Part shown: positions 33,411 through 42,390 of the stretch, one piece after another
Numbering within the stretch: position 1 is the first letter of the stretch
Layout: the number at the start of each line of letters is the position of its first letter
Assembly (NCBI RefSeq): GCF_022179325.1
Contig: NZ_BPQQ01000008.1
Span: 1-64,000, forward strand
Direction: 5' to 3'
Source: Methylobacterium isbiliense
GTDB taxonomy: Bacteria > Pseudomonadota > Alphaproteobacteria > Rhizobiales > Beijerinckiaceae
Length of the DNA: 64,000 bases
Translations under genes and position numbers: made by a program
The notes under the pieces: generated by a model
The model's input: the letters and a program-made list of their open reading frames with translations, nothing else
What the model was told of the DNA's origin: nothing
Database searches by the model: none

Positions 33411-34718
33411 GTGACCGCCACCCCCTCCCCGGCCGCCGACGAGCGCCGCGCGCTCCTGCTGCGCCTCCTCGACGCCGCCGTCACCGCCGCCCATCCGCGC
33501 GGCTGCCTCGTGCCCGAACTGCCGCCGCCGCCCGCCGGCCGGCTGGTGATCCTGGGCGCCGGCAAGGCGGGCGCCAGCATGGCGGCGGTGGCCGAGCGGC
33601 ACTACCGCGAGGCGCACGGCCTGACCCCCGACCGCCTCCTTGGCCAAGCGGTGGTCCGGCACGGCTACGGCGAGCCCGCGGGCGCGATCGAGGTGGTGGA
33701 GGCCGGCCATCCGGTGCCGGACCAAGCCGGCATCGACGCCACGCGCCGCAGCCTCGACCTCGCGGCGGGGGCCGGGCCGGACGATCTCGTGCTGGTGCTC
33801 CTCTCGGGAGGCGGCTCGGCGAACTGGATCGCGCCCGCGGGCGCGCTCACGCTGGCCGAGAAGCAGGGGATCACCAAGGCGCTGCTCCGCTCGGGCGCGG
33901 CGATCGACGAGATCAACTGCGTGCGCAAGCACCTCTCGCGCATCAAGGGCGGGCGGCTCGCCCTCGCCGCCCGCAATGCCGGCCGGCTCCTGACGCTCGC
34001 GATCTCGGACGTGCCCCGCGACGACCCGGCGGTGATCGCCTCCGGGCCGACCGTGCCGGACCCCACGACCCTGTCGGATGCCCGCGCCATCTGCGCCAAG
34101 CGCGGCATTCCCCTGCCCCCGGCCGCGGAGGCGCTGCTGAACGACCCGGCCAACGAGAGCCCCAAGCCCGGCGACCCGCTGTTCGCCCATACCGCGTTCC
34201 GCATCATCGCCCGGCCTGTCGACGCCCTGAACGCGGCGGCCGCCGCGGCCGCGGCCGCCGGCTACGAGCCCGTGATGCTCGGCGCCGACCTCGAAGGCGA
34301 GGCGCGCGAGGTCGCCGCCGAACACGCCGCGATCGCCCGCCAGATGGCCGCCGAGGGCCGCAAGGTCGCACTGATCTCGGGGGGCGAACTCACGGTGACG
34401 ATCCGCGGCGAGGGCCAGGGCGGGCCGAACCAGGAATACGCCCTGGCCCTCGCCGTCGCCCTCGACGGCGCGGCGGGCATCGCCGGCCTCTCGGCCGACA
34501 CCGACGGCACCGATGGCGGGCGCGGCGAGGCCACCGACCCGGCCGGCGCACTGGTGGACGAGACCACGCTGGCGCGTGCCGCCGCGGCGGGGCTCGACCC
34601 GCGCGTGAGCCTGGCCGGGAACGATTCCACCCCCTTCTTCGAGCGGATCGGCGACCTCGTCCGGCCCGGCCCCACCCGCACCAACGTCAATGATTGCCGG
34701 ATCATCCTGGTCGGCTGA
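33411..34718 (+). CDS. gckA: Glycerate 2-kinase (MOFRL/GckA family)
   Basis: A 435-residue kinase that converts D-glycerate to 2-phosphoglycerate. It has the N-terminal DUF4147 domain with ILGAGKAGASMA (near 47-58), LLSGGGSANW (near 132) and NCVRKHLSRIKGG (near 168-180). The C-terminal MOFRL domain has ISGGELTVTIRGEGQGGPNQ and DTDGTDG. In Methylobacterium this enzyme is the exit of the serine cycle towards gluconeogenesis. GTG at 33411 begins the conserved N-terminus. Pyruvate kinase lies 580 bases downstream, a pairing seen in ttu/gck clusters. Confidence 0.92.
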   Translation: MTATPSPAADERRALLLRLLDAAVTAAHPRGCLVPELPPPPAGRLVILGAGKAGASMAAVAERHYREAHGLTPDRLLGQAVVRHGYGEPAGAIEVVEAGHPVPDQAGIDATRRSLDLAAGAGPDDLVLVLLSGGGSANWIAPAGALTLAEKQGITKALLRSGAAIDEINCVRKHLSRIKGGRLALAARNAGRLLTLAISDVPRDDPAVIASGPTVPDPTTLSDARAICAKRGIPLPPAAEALLNDPANESPKPGDPLFAHTAFRIIARPVDALNAAAAAAAAAGYEPVMLGADLEGEAREVAAEHAAIARQMAAEGRKVALISGGELTVTIRGEGQGGPNQEYALALAVALDGAAGIAGLSADTDGTDGGRGEATDPAGALVDETTLARAAAAGLDPRVSLAGNDSTPFFERIGDLVRPGPTRTNVNDCRIILVG

Positions 34719-35142
34719 GCGCCGGCGCGCCGCATTCCTCGGTCTCGCCCTCGCGGGCGGCGTGCTGGCGGCCTCGCCCGCGCGGGCGGACCTGCGCATG
34801 TGCAACATGACGGGGAGCCGCATCGGCGTCGCGCTGGGCTACCGCGACCCCGGCGGCTGGGTGACGGAGGGCTGGTGGAACCTCTCCGCCAAGGCCTGCG
34901 AGACCCTGCTCAAGGGCGCGCTCGCGGCGCGCTACTACTACGTCTTCGCGGTGGATTACGACCGCGGCGGCGAGTGGAGCGGGCGTTCGCTGATGTGCAC
35001 CCGCGACCGCGAGTTCACCATCCGCGGCGTCGAGGATTGCCTCGCCCGCGGCTACGACCGCAACGGCTTCTTCGAGGTCGATACCGGCGAGCAGAAGAGC
35101 TGGACCATCCAGCTCACCGATCCGGGGCGGCCGACGCCGTGA
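34690..35142 (+). CDS. DUF1036 family secreted protein
   Basis: A 150-residue protein with a signal peptide (about 12-33, ending ARADL) and the DUF1036 domain: LRMCNMTGSRIGVALGYRD, then GWWNLSAKACETLL, YYYVFAVDY and CTRDREFTIRG. Four conserved Cys probably form disulfides. The ATG at 34690 overlaps the end of the glycerate kinase by 29 bases in another frame. DUF1036 proteins sit beside pyk in many Rhizobiales, but their role is unknown. Confidence 0.87.
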   Translation: MIAGSSWSAERRRAAFLGLALAGGVLAASPARADLRMCNMTGSRIGVALGYRDPGGWVTEGWWNLSAKACETLLKGALAARYYYVFAVDYDRGGEWSGRSLMCTRDREFTIRGVEDCLARGYDRNGFFEVDTGEQKSWTIQLTDPGRPTP

Positions 35143-35296
35143 CGCCGGCCGCCCGCGCCTCCCGTGCCGGATTCCGGGGACGGGGCGCGCGGGTGCAGAG
35201 GTCTTTAGGCCAAACCGCGGGCTGCAGCCCCGTCCGTCCGTTGCAACCGGGCGCGAACGAAACTAGGCACGGAGCCCCGCCGCCGGAATCGCCCCC

Positions 35297-36733
35297 ATGA
35301 AGCGCGCCCGCCGCACCAAGATCGTCGCCACCCTCGGGCCGGCCTCCGAGGATCCGGAGGTGATCGAGAAGCTGTTCGAGGCCGGGGCCGACGTCTTCCG
35401 CCTCAACATGAGCCACCTGCCGCGCGAGCGCCTGATCGAGCGCGTCGGCGTGATCCGGGCGATCGAGCAGCGGCTGCGCCGCCCGATCGCCATCCTGCTC
35501 GACCTGCAGGGGCCGAAGCTGCGGGTCGGCCGCTTCGCGCAGGACGCCGCGCTGCTGGAGAGCGGCCAGACCTTCGTGCTCGACGGCGACGCGGCGCCGG
35601 GCGACGCCACGCGGGTCCACCTGCCCCATCCGGAGATCCTCTCCTCCCTGGAGCCGGGCCACACGGTGCTGATCGACGACGGCAAGCTGCGCCTGTCAGT
35701 GACCGAGGCCTCGCCCGACCGCGTCGTCACCCGCGTCCTCGTCGGCGGGCGGATCTCGAACCGCAAGGGCGTGTCGCTGCCCGACACCACCATCCCGGTC
35801 GCCGCCATGACCGAAAAGGACCGCCTCGACCTCGAAGCGGGTCTCGCCGCCAACGTCGACTGGATCGCCGTCTCCTTCGTGCAGCGCCCGGAGGACGTGG
35901 CGGAGGTCAAGGCCATCGCTGGAGGCCGCGCCCTGGTGATGGCCAAGATCGAGAAGCCGCAGGCGCTCGCCCGGCTCGATGCCATCATGGAGGCGTCGGA
36001 CGGGCTGATGGTCGCGCGCGGCGATCTCGGGGTCGAGATGCCGCTCGAACAGGTGCCCGGCGTGCAGAAGCGCATCACCCGCGGAGCGCGCCGTCTCGGC
36101 AGGCCCGTGGTGGTGGCGACCCAGATGCTCGAATCGATGATCACCGCGCCGGTCCCGACCCGGGCCGAGGTCTCGGACGTGGCGACCGCGGTCTACGAGG
36201 GGGCCGACGCCGTGATGCTCTCGGCCGAGAGCGCCTCCGGCGCCTTCCCGGTGGAGGCGGTCGCGACCATGAACCGGATCGCCGAGCAGGTGGAGCGCGA
36301 CGCGATCTACTGGTCGATCATCGCCGCGCAGCGCTCCGCCCCCGAGGCCACCGCCTCGGACGCGATCGCGGCCTCCGCCCACCAGATCGTGGACACGCTC
36401 AACCTCGACGCGATCATGGCCTGGACCGCCTCGGGCTCCACGGCCTTGCGCCTCGCCCGCGCCCGCCCGAACGCCTCGGTGATTGCGCTGACGCCCAAGC
36501 GCGAGACGGCGCGGCGCCTCGCGCTGGCCTGGGGCACCCACCCGATCGTCACCAACGACGCCAGCGACATCGACGACATGTCGTTCCGCGCCTGCAAGTT
36601 CGCGGTGCGCGAGCGCTTCGCCCAGGTCGGCGACCGGGTGATCGTGGTGGCGGGCCTGCCCTTCGGCACGCCGGGCGCGACCAACCTGATCCGCATCGCC
36701 CAGGTGACCCGCGAGCACGCCGCCAAGGCGTGA
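35297..36733 (+). CDS. pyk: Pyruvate kinase
   Basis: A 478-residue enzyme that makes pyruvate and ATP from phosphoenolpyruvate. It begins MKRARRTKIVATLGPASEDP and contains FRLNMSH, DLQGPKLRVG, the catalytic-lysine motif MAKIEKPQAL, metal/substrate motif ARGDLGVEMPLEQVPG and TQMLESMI. The C-terminal domain is complete. Length is normal for bacterial type I/II enzymes. It follows the DUF1036 gene by 154 bases. Confidence 0.96.
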   Translation: MKRARRTKIVATLGPASEDPEVIEKLFEAGADVFRLNMSHLPRERLIERVGVIRAIEQRLRRPIAILLDLQGPKLRVGRFAQDAALLESGQTFVLDGDAAPGDATRVHLPHPEILSSLEPGHTVLIDDGKLRLSVTEASPDRVVTRVLVGGRISNRKGVSLPDTTIPVAAMTEKDRLDLEAGLAANVDWIAVSFVQRPEDVAEVKAIAGGRALVMAKIEKPQALARLDAIMEASDGLMVARGDLGVEMPLEQVPGVQKRITRGARRLGRPVVVATQMLESMITAPVPTRAEVSDVATAVYEGADAVMLSAESASGAFPVEAVATMNRIAEQVERDAIYWSIIAAQRSAPEATASDAIAASAHQIVDTLNLDAIMAWTASGSTALRLARARPNASVIALTPKRETARRLALAWGTHPIVTNDASDIDDMSFRACKFAVRERFAQVGDRVIVVAGLPFGTPGATNLIRIAQVTREHAAKA

Positions 36734-36782
36734 CGCACCCGCGCCGGCCCCGGGGCCGATCCGTGCCGCGCGCCTCCGGCCG

Positions 36783-36992
36783 TCAGTGCCGGCGGGCGCC
36801 GGAGCCCGTCACCGTCCCGGCCGGGCCGGTCTCCTCGCCGTCCGCACCCGCCTCGTCGGCGGTGTAGCCGGCAAGCCAGTCGGCGCTGTCCTGCGATCCG
36901 GCGCGGTAGGGATCATCCGTATGGGGCCTGCCGGCGGCTTTCGCGGCTCTGCCCTCTTCGAAGATGGTCTGGGACACCACGAAGTAAGCCAT
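36783..36992 (-). CDS. Rmf/CrpP-like small protein
   Basis: A 69-residue protein. Residues 11-45 follow the ribosome modulation factor/CrpP pattern: EEGRAAKAAGRPHTDDPY then DWLAGY, compared with the G-x3-G-R-x-CPY-x-W-L-G-W layout of Rmf, but with a non-cysteine DDPY. The Gly/Glu-rich tail is not conserved. Rmf-like proteins bind 70S or 100S ribosomes in stationary phase; whether this one does is inference. It converges on pyk with 49 bases between. Confidence 0.65.
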   Translation of the reverse strand: MAYFVVSQTIFEEGRAAKAAGRPHTDDPYRAGSQDSADWLAGYTADEAGADGEETGPAGTVTGSGARRH

Positions 36993-37095
36993 AGGATCAT
37001 CCTCCGGCTGCTGGGCGTCGACGTGACGGCCCGAGCCTACGCCGGCGGCGACCGGAGCGCGAGGGGGCGGGACCCGGCCTCGCGGGGGATCGGAC

Positions 37096-38145
37096 TCACT
37101 CGGCCTCCACCCGCCGGCGCGCCGCCACCTCCTCCACCGCCGCCACCACCGCGTCCGTCGCCGTGTAGTGCAGCATGTGGCCGATGCCCGGCAGCACCGT
37201 CAGCGTCGCGCCCGGAACCGCGCGCGCCATCGCGGCGGCGTGAACCTCGGTACGCACGATCGGGTCGATGTCGCCCGCCACGATCGCGGTCGGGACGGCG
37301 ATCTCCGGATAGCGCGGGCTCTGCCGCTCCAGGAAGGCGTGGAGACCGTCGAGGTCCTGCAGGTTCGCCAGGAAGGTGGCGGGGCGCAGCACCAGGGGCA
37401 CCCGCGCACCGTCGAGATAGTCGGGCGGCAGGGTCTGCGGGCGAAACACCACCTCGGCGAAACGGTCGAGATAGCGCAGGCCGAGCGGGGCCGCGATCGT
37501 GCGCGCGGCGAGCCACATCAGGACCCGCCCGACCGGGGAGCGGTACCAGCCCGCATAGCCCGACACCGTGCCGCCCGGCCACGGATAGAGGGCGGGGGCG
37601 AGGAGCACGAGGCCCGAGACCCGCTGCGGCGTGTCGAGCGCGAGGCTGGCCGCGAGCGCCCCGCCCCAGGAATGGCCGACCACCAGGGCCGGCCCGGCGC
37701 CGAGCCGCTCCAGCGCCTCGGCGATCAGCCGCGCCTGCACGGCGGGCGAGGCGGCCTCGGCCCCGGCGAGGCGGTCGCTCCAGCCGAAGCCCGGCCGGTC
37801 GAGGGCGAGCACCCGGAAGCCCCGGCCGGCGAGCCGGCGGCCGAAGGCCTGCATGGGATCCATGCCGTTCGCCGAGGCGCCGTGGAGCAGCACCACCGTG
37901 CCGCGGCTCTGCTGCCCCTCGCCGGGGCCGGCCTCCAGCACCGCGAGGTGACCGCCCACCACCGGCACGCGCCGCCCGGCCGGGGGATAGCGCGCCTCGA
38001 CCTGGAGCGTGATGATCCAGGTGGCGAGGGCGGCCAACGCGATCAGGGTGGCGACGAGGCCGAGCGTGGCGGCCGCCAGGAGCGTCAGCACGCGCGCGGC
38101 CCGCCGCAGCCCGCGCCGCTCATCGCCCGGCATCGTGCGGGGCAC
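37096..38145 (-). CDS. Membrane-anchored alpha/beta hydrolase
   Basis: A 349-residue protein with an N-terminal membrane helix (about 18-46) and an alpha/beta hydrolase domain: oxyanion motif LLHGASAN (86-93), nucleophile Ser159 in GHSWGG, acid Asp292 or Asp294 in AGDIDPIV and His323 in GIGHMLHY. A lid region is present about 185-265. Substrate is unknown; such proteins hydrolyse esters or lactones in the periplasm or membrane. ATG at 38145 and 38133 are both possible starts. Confidence 0.88.
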   Translation of the reverse strand: MPRTMPGDERRGLRRAARVLTLLAAATLGLVATLIALAALATWIITLQVEARYPPAGRRVPVVGGHLAVLEAGPGEGQQSRGTVVLLHGASANGMDPMQAFGRRLAGRGFRVLALDRPGFGWSDRLAGAEAASPAVQARLIAEALERLGAGPALVVGHSWGGALAASLALDTPQRVSGLVLLAPALYPWPGGTVSGYAGWYRSPVGRVLMWLAARTIAAPLGLRYLDRFAEVVFRPQTLPPDYLDGARVPLVLRPATFLANLQDLDGLHAFLERQSPRYPEIAVPTAIVAGDIDPIVRTEVHAAAMARAVPGATLTVLPGIGHMLHYTATDAVVAAVEEVAARRRVEAE

Positions 38146-38157
38146 GCCCGGCCCGGA

Positions 38158-38766
38158 TCACAGGTCGCGGCCGTCGACGTCGGGGGCGAGGCGCTCGATC
38201 GCCTCGCGCAGCTTGCCCATGCGGGGGTAGAGGTCCTGCGCCTTGCGGAAGGCGGCGAGCGCCCGGACCTTGTCGTCGCTCGCCATGTAGATGTGGGCCA
38301 GCGCGGCCCAGGCCTCGAAGTGCCGCGGCTCCAGCCGCAGCGCGCGGTTGAGGTCGGCGAGCGCGCTCGCCTGATCGTCGAGGAGGTAGAAGGCGGTGGC
38401 GCGGCGGCTCCAGCCCTCGGCCCAGCCGGGCTCCAGGGTCACGACCCGGTCGAGCAATTCGACGGCGAGCGCGGTGTCCTTGTCCTTGAGGGCCTGTCCG
38501 GCGCGGCTGGCCAGGAGGTCGACCGTGTCGCTCCCGGAGCGGTCGAGGCGGCGCTCGATGAGCTGCGCCACGCCGCGGGCCTCCGGGTCGTCCTTCGCGG
38601 CCTTGAGCCGGGCGAAGAGGTCGTCGAGCGTGGGAGGCGGTTTGGGCGCCTCCTTGGGAGCGGCGCCCTGGGGAGCGGCACCCTGCTCCGGGCCGGCGGC
38701 CCCGGCCGGCGGTGCGGCGAAGGCGAGCCCGGCGATGAGGGTCAGGGCGACGGTGAGGCGGCGCAT
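38158..38766 (-). CDS. Periplasmic TPR-repeat protein
   Basis: A 202-residue protein with a signal peptide (about 1-23, ending GAAGP), an Ala/Pro-rich linker and three or four tetratricopeptide repeats from about 55 to 190 (WAEGWSRRATAFYLLDDQAS; HFEAWAALAHIYMASDDKVR). It is a likely protein-interaction scaffold. The alpha/beta hydrolase start lies 12 bases downstream, so the two form an operon. Confidence 0.85.
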   Translation of the reverse strand: MRRLTVALTLIAGLAFAAPPAGAAGPEQGAAPQGAAPKEAPKPPPTLDDLFARLKAAKDDPEARGVAQLIERRLDRSGSDTVDLLASRAGQALKDKDTALAVELLDRVVTLEPGWAEGWSRRATAFYLLDDQASALADLNRALRLEPRHFEAWAALAHIYMASDDKVRALAAFRKAQDLYPRMGKLREAIERLAPDVDGRDL

Positions 38767-38846
38767 GGCCTCATCGTCGGATGCAGCCGCGATGCGGTCA
38801 ACGCGATGGCTTGCCGCGGCCGAAAGGGGGACGCATCCCCCTGCCC

Positions 38847-38972
38847 TCAGCCCTGGCGGGCCTTGTAGCGCTTCTGCGTCTTGTTGATGACGTAGACGCG
38901 GCCCTTGCGGCGCACGATCTGGTTGTCGCGATGCCGGCCGCGCAGCGACTTCAGCGAATTGCGGATCTTCAT
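38847..38972 (-). CDS. rpmJ: 50S ribosomal protein L36, zinc-free type
   Basis: A 41-residue basic protein beginning [20 protein letters not shown] and ending KRYKARQG. It is L36 of the large ribosomal subunit. The Cys/His zinc ligands of the classical form are absent, so this is the C-minus type common in alphaproteobacteria, independent of zinc. A weak promoter (TTGACT, 16 bases, TAAACG on the minus strand at 39109-39136) lies about 140 bases upstream. Confidence 0.96.
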   Translation of the reverse strand: MKIRNSLKSLRGRHRDNQIVRRKGRVYVINKTQKRYKARQG

Positions 38973-39216
38973 GGGACTACGGTCTCGCGGGTCTCGGCCG
39001 GCTCCGGCCGGCGCCTGGCGGGGTTGAACGGAACGGCCGGCCATCGTCGGCCTTTTCGGGCCGAACGCCGGGGTCGGGCGACGCGCAGCACCGCCCGTGG
39101 TGCGGTGGCGTTTACCTCCGCGGCCCGAAAAGTCAATGGCACCACCGTGCAACCGATCGGCCCGGGTCGCCTTGATTCTGCGGCGCCCGCAGGGGCGCGG
39201 CACGGGAGGAGAGATC

Positions 39217-39351
39217 ATGGCCGGCAACGATTCCCAGCACAGGCAGGGCCCCAGCGTCGACACGGTGGATCAGCTCAGCAGCGTCGTGCTGCTCGGCCTC
39301 GCCGCCGCCGGGGGTGCGGTAGCGGTCATTCTGTCGTCACTGGTCAGCTGA
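39217..39351 (+). CDS. 44-residue single-helix membrane protein
   Basis: ATG at 39217 follows GGGAGGAGAG at ideal distance. The peptide has a hydrophilic start ([20 protein letters not shown]) and one C-terminal membrane helix rich in Leu, Ala, Gly and Val. Small tail-anchored proteins of this type are frequent in Methylobacterium. Function unknown. Confidence 0.65.
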   Translation: MAGNDSQHRQGPSVDTVDQLSSVVLLGLAAAGGAVAVILSSLVS

Positions 39352-39415
39352 ACGCGCTCCGGGCCGGCGCGCCGGCCCGGGAGGCCCGCGCCGCCGTTGG
39401 CGGTGGCGCGGCCGT

Positions 39416-39712
39416 TCACGGCTTGCGGCCCCCCAGCGAGCGGTAGAGGCTGAGCCGCGCCCGGACCACTTCGCGGCCCGCGCCGTCGTGGCCGGTGCGC
39501 TCCAGGCTCCGGCCGGCCCGCGCCTGCAACGCCTTGACGGTGGCGAGCGGCACGATCGCCAGCCCGGCCTCCGCCAGGGCATCGCCGTACGCGGCGATCG
39601 CCGCCCGGGCGAGGTCCTCGGCCGCGGCCTCGTCGATGCCGAGCGGGACCTCGCGGAGGCTGTCCTGGGCCTGGATCGCCAGCGCGACGCGCCGGGTGAC
39701 GACAGTGCTCAT
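39416..39712 (-). CDS. Hypothetical protein, 98 residues
   Basis: ATG at 39712 follows GAGG at good distance. The protein is soluble and helical, beginning MSTVVTRRVALAIQAQDSLR with a basic C-terminus (RLSLYRSLGGRKP). No motif or family is recognised. It converges on the small membrane-protein gene. Confidence 0.6.
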   Translation of the reverse strand: MSTVVTRRVALAIQAQDSLREVPLGIDEAAAEDLARAAIAAYGDALAEAGLAIVPLATVKALQARAGRSLERTGHDGAGREVVRARLSLYRSLGGRKP

Positions 39713-40090
39713 TCTGACCTCGCCTGGATGCGCCCGCCCTGTCGGCGGCGAAAGGGGCACGGGCGTCGTTGCCCGTGCGGTGCGCGATGGCACCGACCGG
39801 AATCCGGCACGGCCCCGGCCGTCAGCGGAAAGGCACGCGACAATTCTGCTTAAGCTTTTGATGTTGAACCATTTTCGCCGAATCGATGACCGCCTCGGCG
39901 AATGATGCTTAGCCGCCGAGTGTGTCGGGATGATTGCATGGTCCGGCCGTGGGGCGGCGGCCGCGGCGGGCTCGTTCTGGCGGCTTAGTCCGATCGGCCG
40001 ATCACGAAATAGGCACACAGCTATCAAGTTAAAATACATCATTAACACAATTTATGCAGTAATTATCAGGCGAATACCGTCCAATGGCCT
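39713..40090. other. 378-bp AT-rich intergenic region
   Basis: This gap separates divergent genes. It includes two AT-rich patches (about 39840-39900 and 40005-40075), clearly lower in GC than the rest of the window. No open gene is visible. The second patch directly precedes the globin-coupled receptor and probably holds its promoter. AT-rich DNA of this sort is also a likely target for GapR or H-NS-like proteins. Confidence 0.55.
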
Positions 40091-41431
40091 GTGAAAATGA
40101 GCGATGATTCAGTGTCGGAACGTTTGGCGTTCCTCGAAATTGATCGAACCACGGTGTCGGAACTGCCACAGCTGTGGGCCGTCATCGGGCCTGCCCTGCC
40201 GCAGGTGCTGGCCCGGTTCTACACCAAGATGACGGCGGTGCCGCATCTCGCGGCGATGATCGGCCGGCAGCAGGACCGGCTCGTGACGGCGCAATCCTCG
40301 CATTGGGAGCGTCTGTTCAGCGGGCGGTTCGACGCCGACTACGTCGCCGGCATTCGGCGCATCGGCCGCGTCCACCACACGATCGGGCTGGAGCCGCGCT
40401 GGTACATCGGCGGCTACGCCTTCGTGCTGAACGAGCTGGTGCGGCTCCTGTCGGAGCGGGCGGGGTTGGGCGGGCGCCGGAGGCTCGCCCGGCAGGTCGC
40501 GGCCCTCAACAAGGTGGTGATGCTCGACATGGACTTCGCCATCTCGGTCTACCAGGACATGCTGGTCGAGGAGCGCCAGCGCAAGGGACAGGTGCTGTCG
40601 GGGGCGATCGCGACCTTCTCGGAGGCGGTGCAGGCCAGCCTCTCGGTGTCGGGCGCGGCCGGCGACGACTTGGCGCGGAGTGCCGCGACGCTGGACGCCG
40701 CCACCGCCGAGGCCGGCGGCATCGCCGACACCGTCGCGAGCGCGGCCGGACAGACCTCCTCCAACATGCAGGCGGGCGCCGCCGCCGCCGAGGAACTCGC
40801 CGTCTCGGTGCGCGAGATCGGCACGCAGGCCGGCCGCTCCGCCGAGGTCGCCCGGCAGGCGGTCGAGAGCGCGCAGCGCACCGAGCGCACGGTGAGCGGG
40901 CTGGCCGAGCAGGCGCGCGGGATCGGCCAGGTGGTCGATCTCATCAACCAGATCGCCGGGCAGACCAACCTCCTCGCCCTCAACGCGACGATCGAGGCGG
41001 CGCGGGCCGGCGAGGCGGGCCGCGGCTTCGCCGTGGTCGCCACCGAGGTCAAGGAATTGGCCGGCCAGACCGCGAAGGCCACCACGGAGATCGGCGCGCG
41101 CATCGGCGCGATCCAGGACGCGACCCTGCGCAGCGCGGCCGACATCCAGGAGATCGTGCGGGTGATCGGCGACGTCAGCGCCATCGCGACCGCCATCGCG
41201 GCGGCCGTGGAGGAGCAGACGGCCGTCACCTCGGACATCGCCCTGACCGTGCAGCGGACCGCGACGAACACGCAGGAGGTGGCGGGCACCATCGAGACCC
41301 TGCGGGGCTCGACCGCCTCGGCCGCGTCGGCGGCGCAGGGCGTGGTCGCCGCGCGGGCGACGCTCGGGACGCAACTCGCCCGGCTGCGCGCCGACATCGA
41401 CCGCTTCCTGGAGACCGCCCGGGCCGCGTGA
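40091..41431 (+). CDS. Globin-coupled sensor methyl-accepting chemotaxis protein
   Basis: A 446-residue soluble receptor. Residues 10-170 are a protoglobin domain with proximal haem His95 in [19 protein letters not shown]. The C-terminal half is a methyl-accepting signalling domain; its hairpin tip is [20 protein letters not shown] (near 296-315), followed by [14 protein letters not shown]. No membrane segment is present. It should sense oxygen for aerotaxis, like HemAT. The start is GTG at 40091 or ATG at 40097; neither has a clear ribosome site. No che genes lie in the window. Confidence 0.93.
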   Translation: MKMSDDSVSERLAFLEIDRTTVSELPQLWAVIGPALPQVLARFYTKMTAVPHLAAMIGRQQDRLVTAQSSHWERLFSGRFDADYVAGIRRIGRVHHTIGLEPRWYIGGYAFVLNELVRLLSERAGLGGRRRLARQVAALNKVVMLDMDFAISVYQDMLVEERQRKGQVLSGAIATFSEAVQASLSVSGAAGDDLARSAATLDAATAEAGGIADTVASAAGQTSSNMQAGAAAAEELAVSVREIGTQAGRSAEVARQAVESAQRTERTVSGLAEQARGIGQVVDLINQIAGQTNLLALNATIEAARAGEAGRGFAVVATEVKELAGQTAKATTEIGARIGAIQDATLRSAADIQEIVRVIGDVSAIATAIAAAVEEQTAVTSDIALTVQRTATNTQEVAGTIETLRGSTASAASAAQGVVAARATLGTQLARLRADIDRFLETARAA

Positions 41432-41559
41432 ACTCCTCCCATGCCGGGCCGCGCACGGCACCCGCGACGACGGCCGCCGCCCCGCCGCCCGTCCGTCTCC
41501 CGCGAGGACTGCGACAGGGTGGCCCAGCCCTGCCGATGCCGGGGACGGAACTCGCCCTC

Positions 41560-41571
41560 CTTGACGTCAAG
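41560..41571. promoter_or_regulatory. Perfect palindrome CTTGACGTCAAG
   Basis: A 12-bp perfect palindrome lies about 45-70 bases upstream of the NepR-like/sigma gene. It contains TTGAC on both strands, so it could be an operator or part of a promoter. No matching -10 at proper spacing was found. Confidence 0.35.
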
Positions 41572-41627
41572 CGGGCCCGCCATACCTGCCGGGATCAGTA
41601 CTCCTGTATAGTATGGTGGGAGGTTCC

Positions 41628-42356
41628 TTGCTCCGCTCCTTCGACGAAGCCGCCGCCCCCGTGTCGCTGGCCGAGCCCGTGCGCGATCACCTCGGCCATC
41701 TGCTGCGCGACCTCTACGCCGCGCACCAGAGCGAGGAGCTGTCCGCACCGCTCGCCGCCCTGCTGGGCCGGCTGACCCAGGCCCTCGCCGAGCAGTCCGA
41801 CGCGGATGCGCGGGCCTTCCATGCCGGGCTGATGCGGGCGCTGCCTTCCCTGCGCGCCTTCGCGCTCAGCCTCGCGGGCCGCTCCGCCGAGGCGGACGAT
41901 CTCGTGCAGGAGACGGTGCTGCGCGGCTGGCAGAACCAGCATCGCTTCCAGCCCGGCAGCAACCTCGACGCGTGGCTGTTCACGATCATGCGCAACATCT
42001 TCTACTCCCTGCGCCGCAAGCGGTCGCGGGAGGTCGAGGACGACGACGGCCAGTACGCGGCGACGCTCGCCGTGGCGCCCCGCCAGGACCACGGGATCAG
42101 CCTCGCCGAGGTGCAGACGGCACTGGGGCGGCTGCGCCCCGACATGCGCGAGGTGCTGATCCTCGTGGGCGTGCAGGAGGTGAGCTACGAGCAGGCGGCG
42201 CAGATCATGGGCGTGGCGATCGGCACCATCAAGAGCCGGGTCTCGCGCGCCCGCACGCAGCTCGCCGCCCAGCTCGGCTATACCGGCCAGGATCTCGACG
42301 GGGACGCGCTGATCCGCTCGGTGATGTCCGCGAGCCCGGCCCGGATGCCGCGCTGA
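41628..42356 (+). CDS. EcfG-type (ECF15) sigma factor with NepR-like N-terminal domain
   Basis: A 242-residue protein if it starts with TTG at 41628, chosen because GGGAGG lies 4-5 bases upstream; ATG at 41613 would add five residues. The sigma part (about 75-215) has region 2 (LRAFALSLAGRSAEADDLVQ, then ETVLRGW and DAWLFTIMRNIFYS) and region 4 (DMREVLILVGVQEVSYEQAA, then GTIKSRVSRAR), matching EcfG-type general stress sigma factors. The N-terminal 55 residues resemble the anti-sigma factor NepR: VRDHLGHLLRDLYAAHQSEE then LAALLGRL, compared with the NepR pattern I-x3-LR-x-LYD-x5-P-x-F-x2-LL-x2-L. Such a fusion is not standard, since NepR is normally a separate protein released by PhyR. No phyR is nearby. 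Confidence 0.85.
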   Translation: MLRSFDEAAAPVSLAEPVRDHLGHLLRDLYAAHQSEELSAPLAALLGRLTQALAEQSDADARAFHAGLMRALPSLRAFALSLAGRSAEADDLVQETVLRGWQNQHRFQPGSNLDAWLFTIMRNIFYSLRRKRSREVEDDDGQYAATLAVAPRQDHGISLAEVQTALGRLRPDMREVLILVGVQEVSYEQAAQIMGVAIGTIKSRVSRARTQLAAQLGYTGQDLDGDALIRSVMSASPARMPR

Positions 42357-42390
42357 GACCCGGCCGCGCCGGCCCCGGTCTTGGTCCCGG

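Noticed and set aside
41561-41612. TTGACG with TATAGT as a sigma-70 promoter for the NepR-sigma gene
   Set aside because: The spacing is 40 bases, far from 16-18, and TATAGT is too close to the ribosome site.
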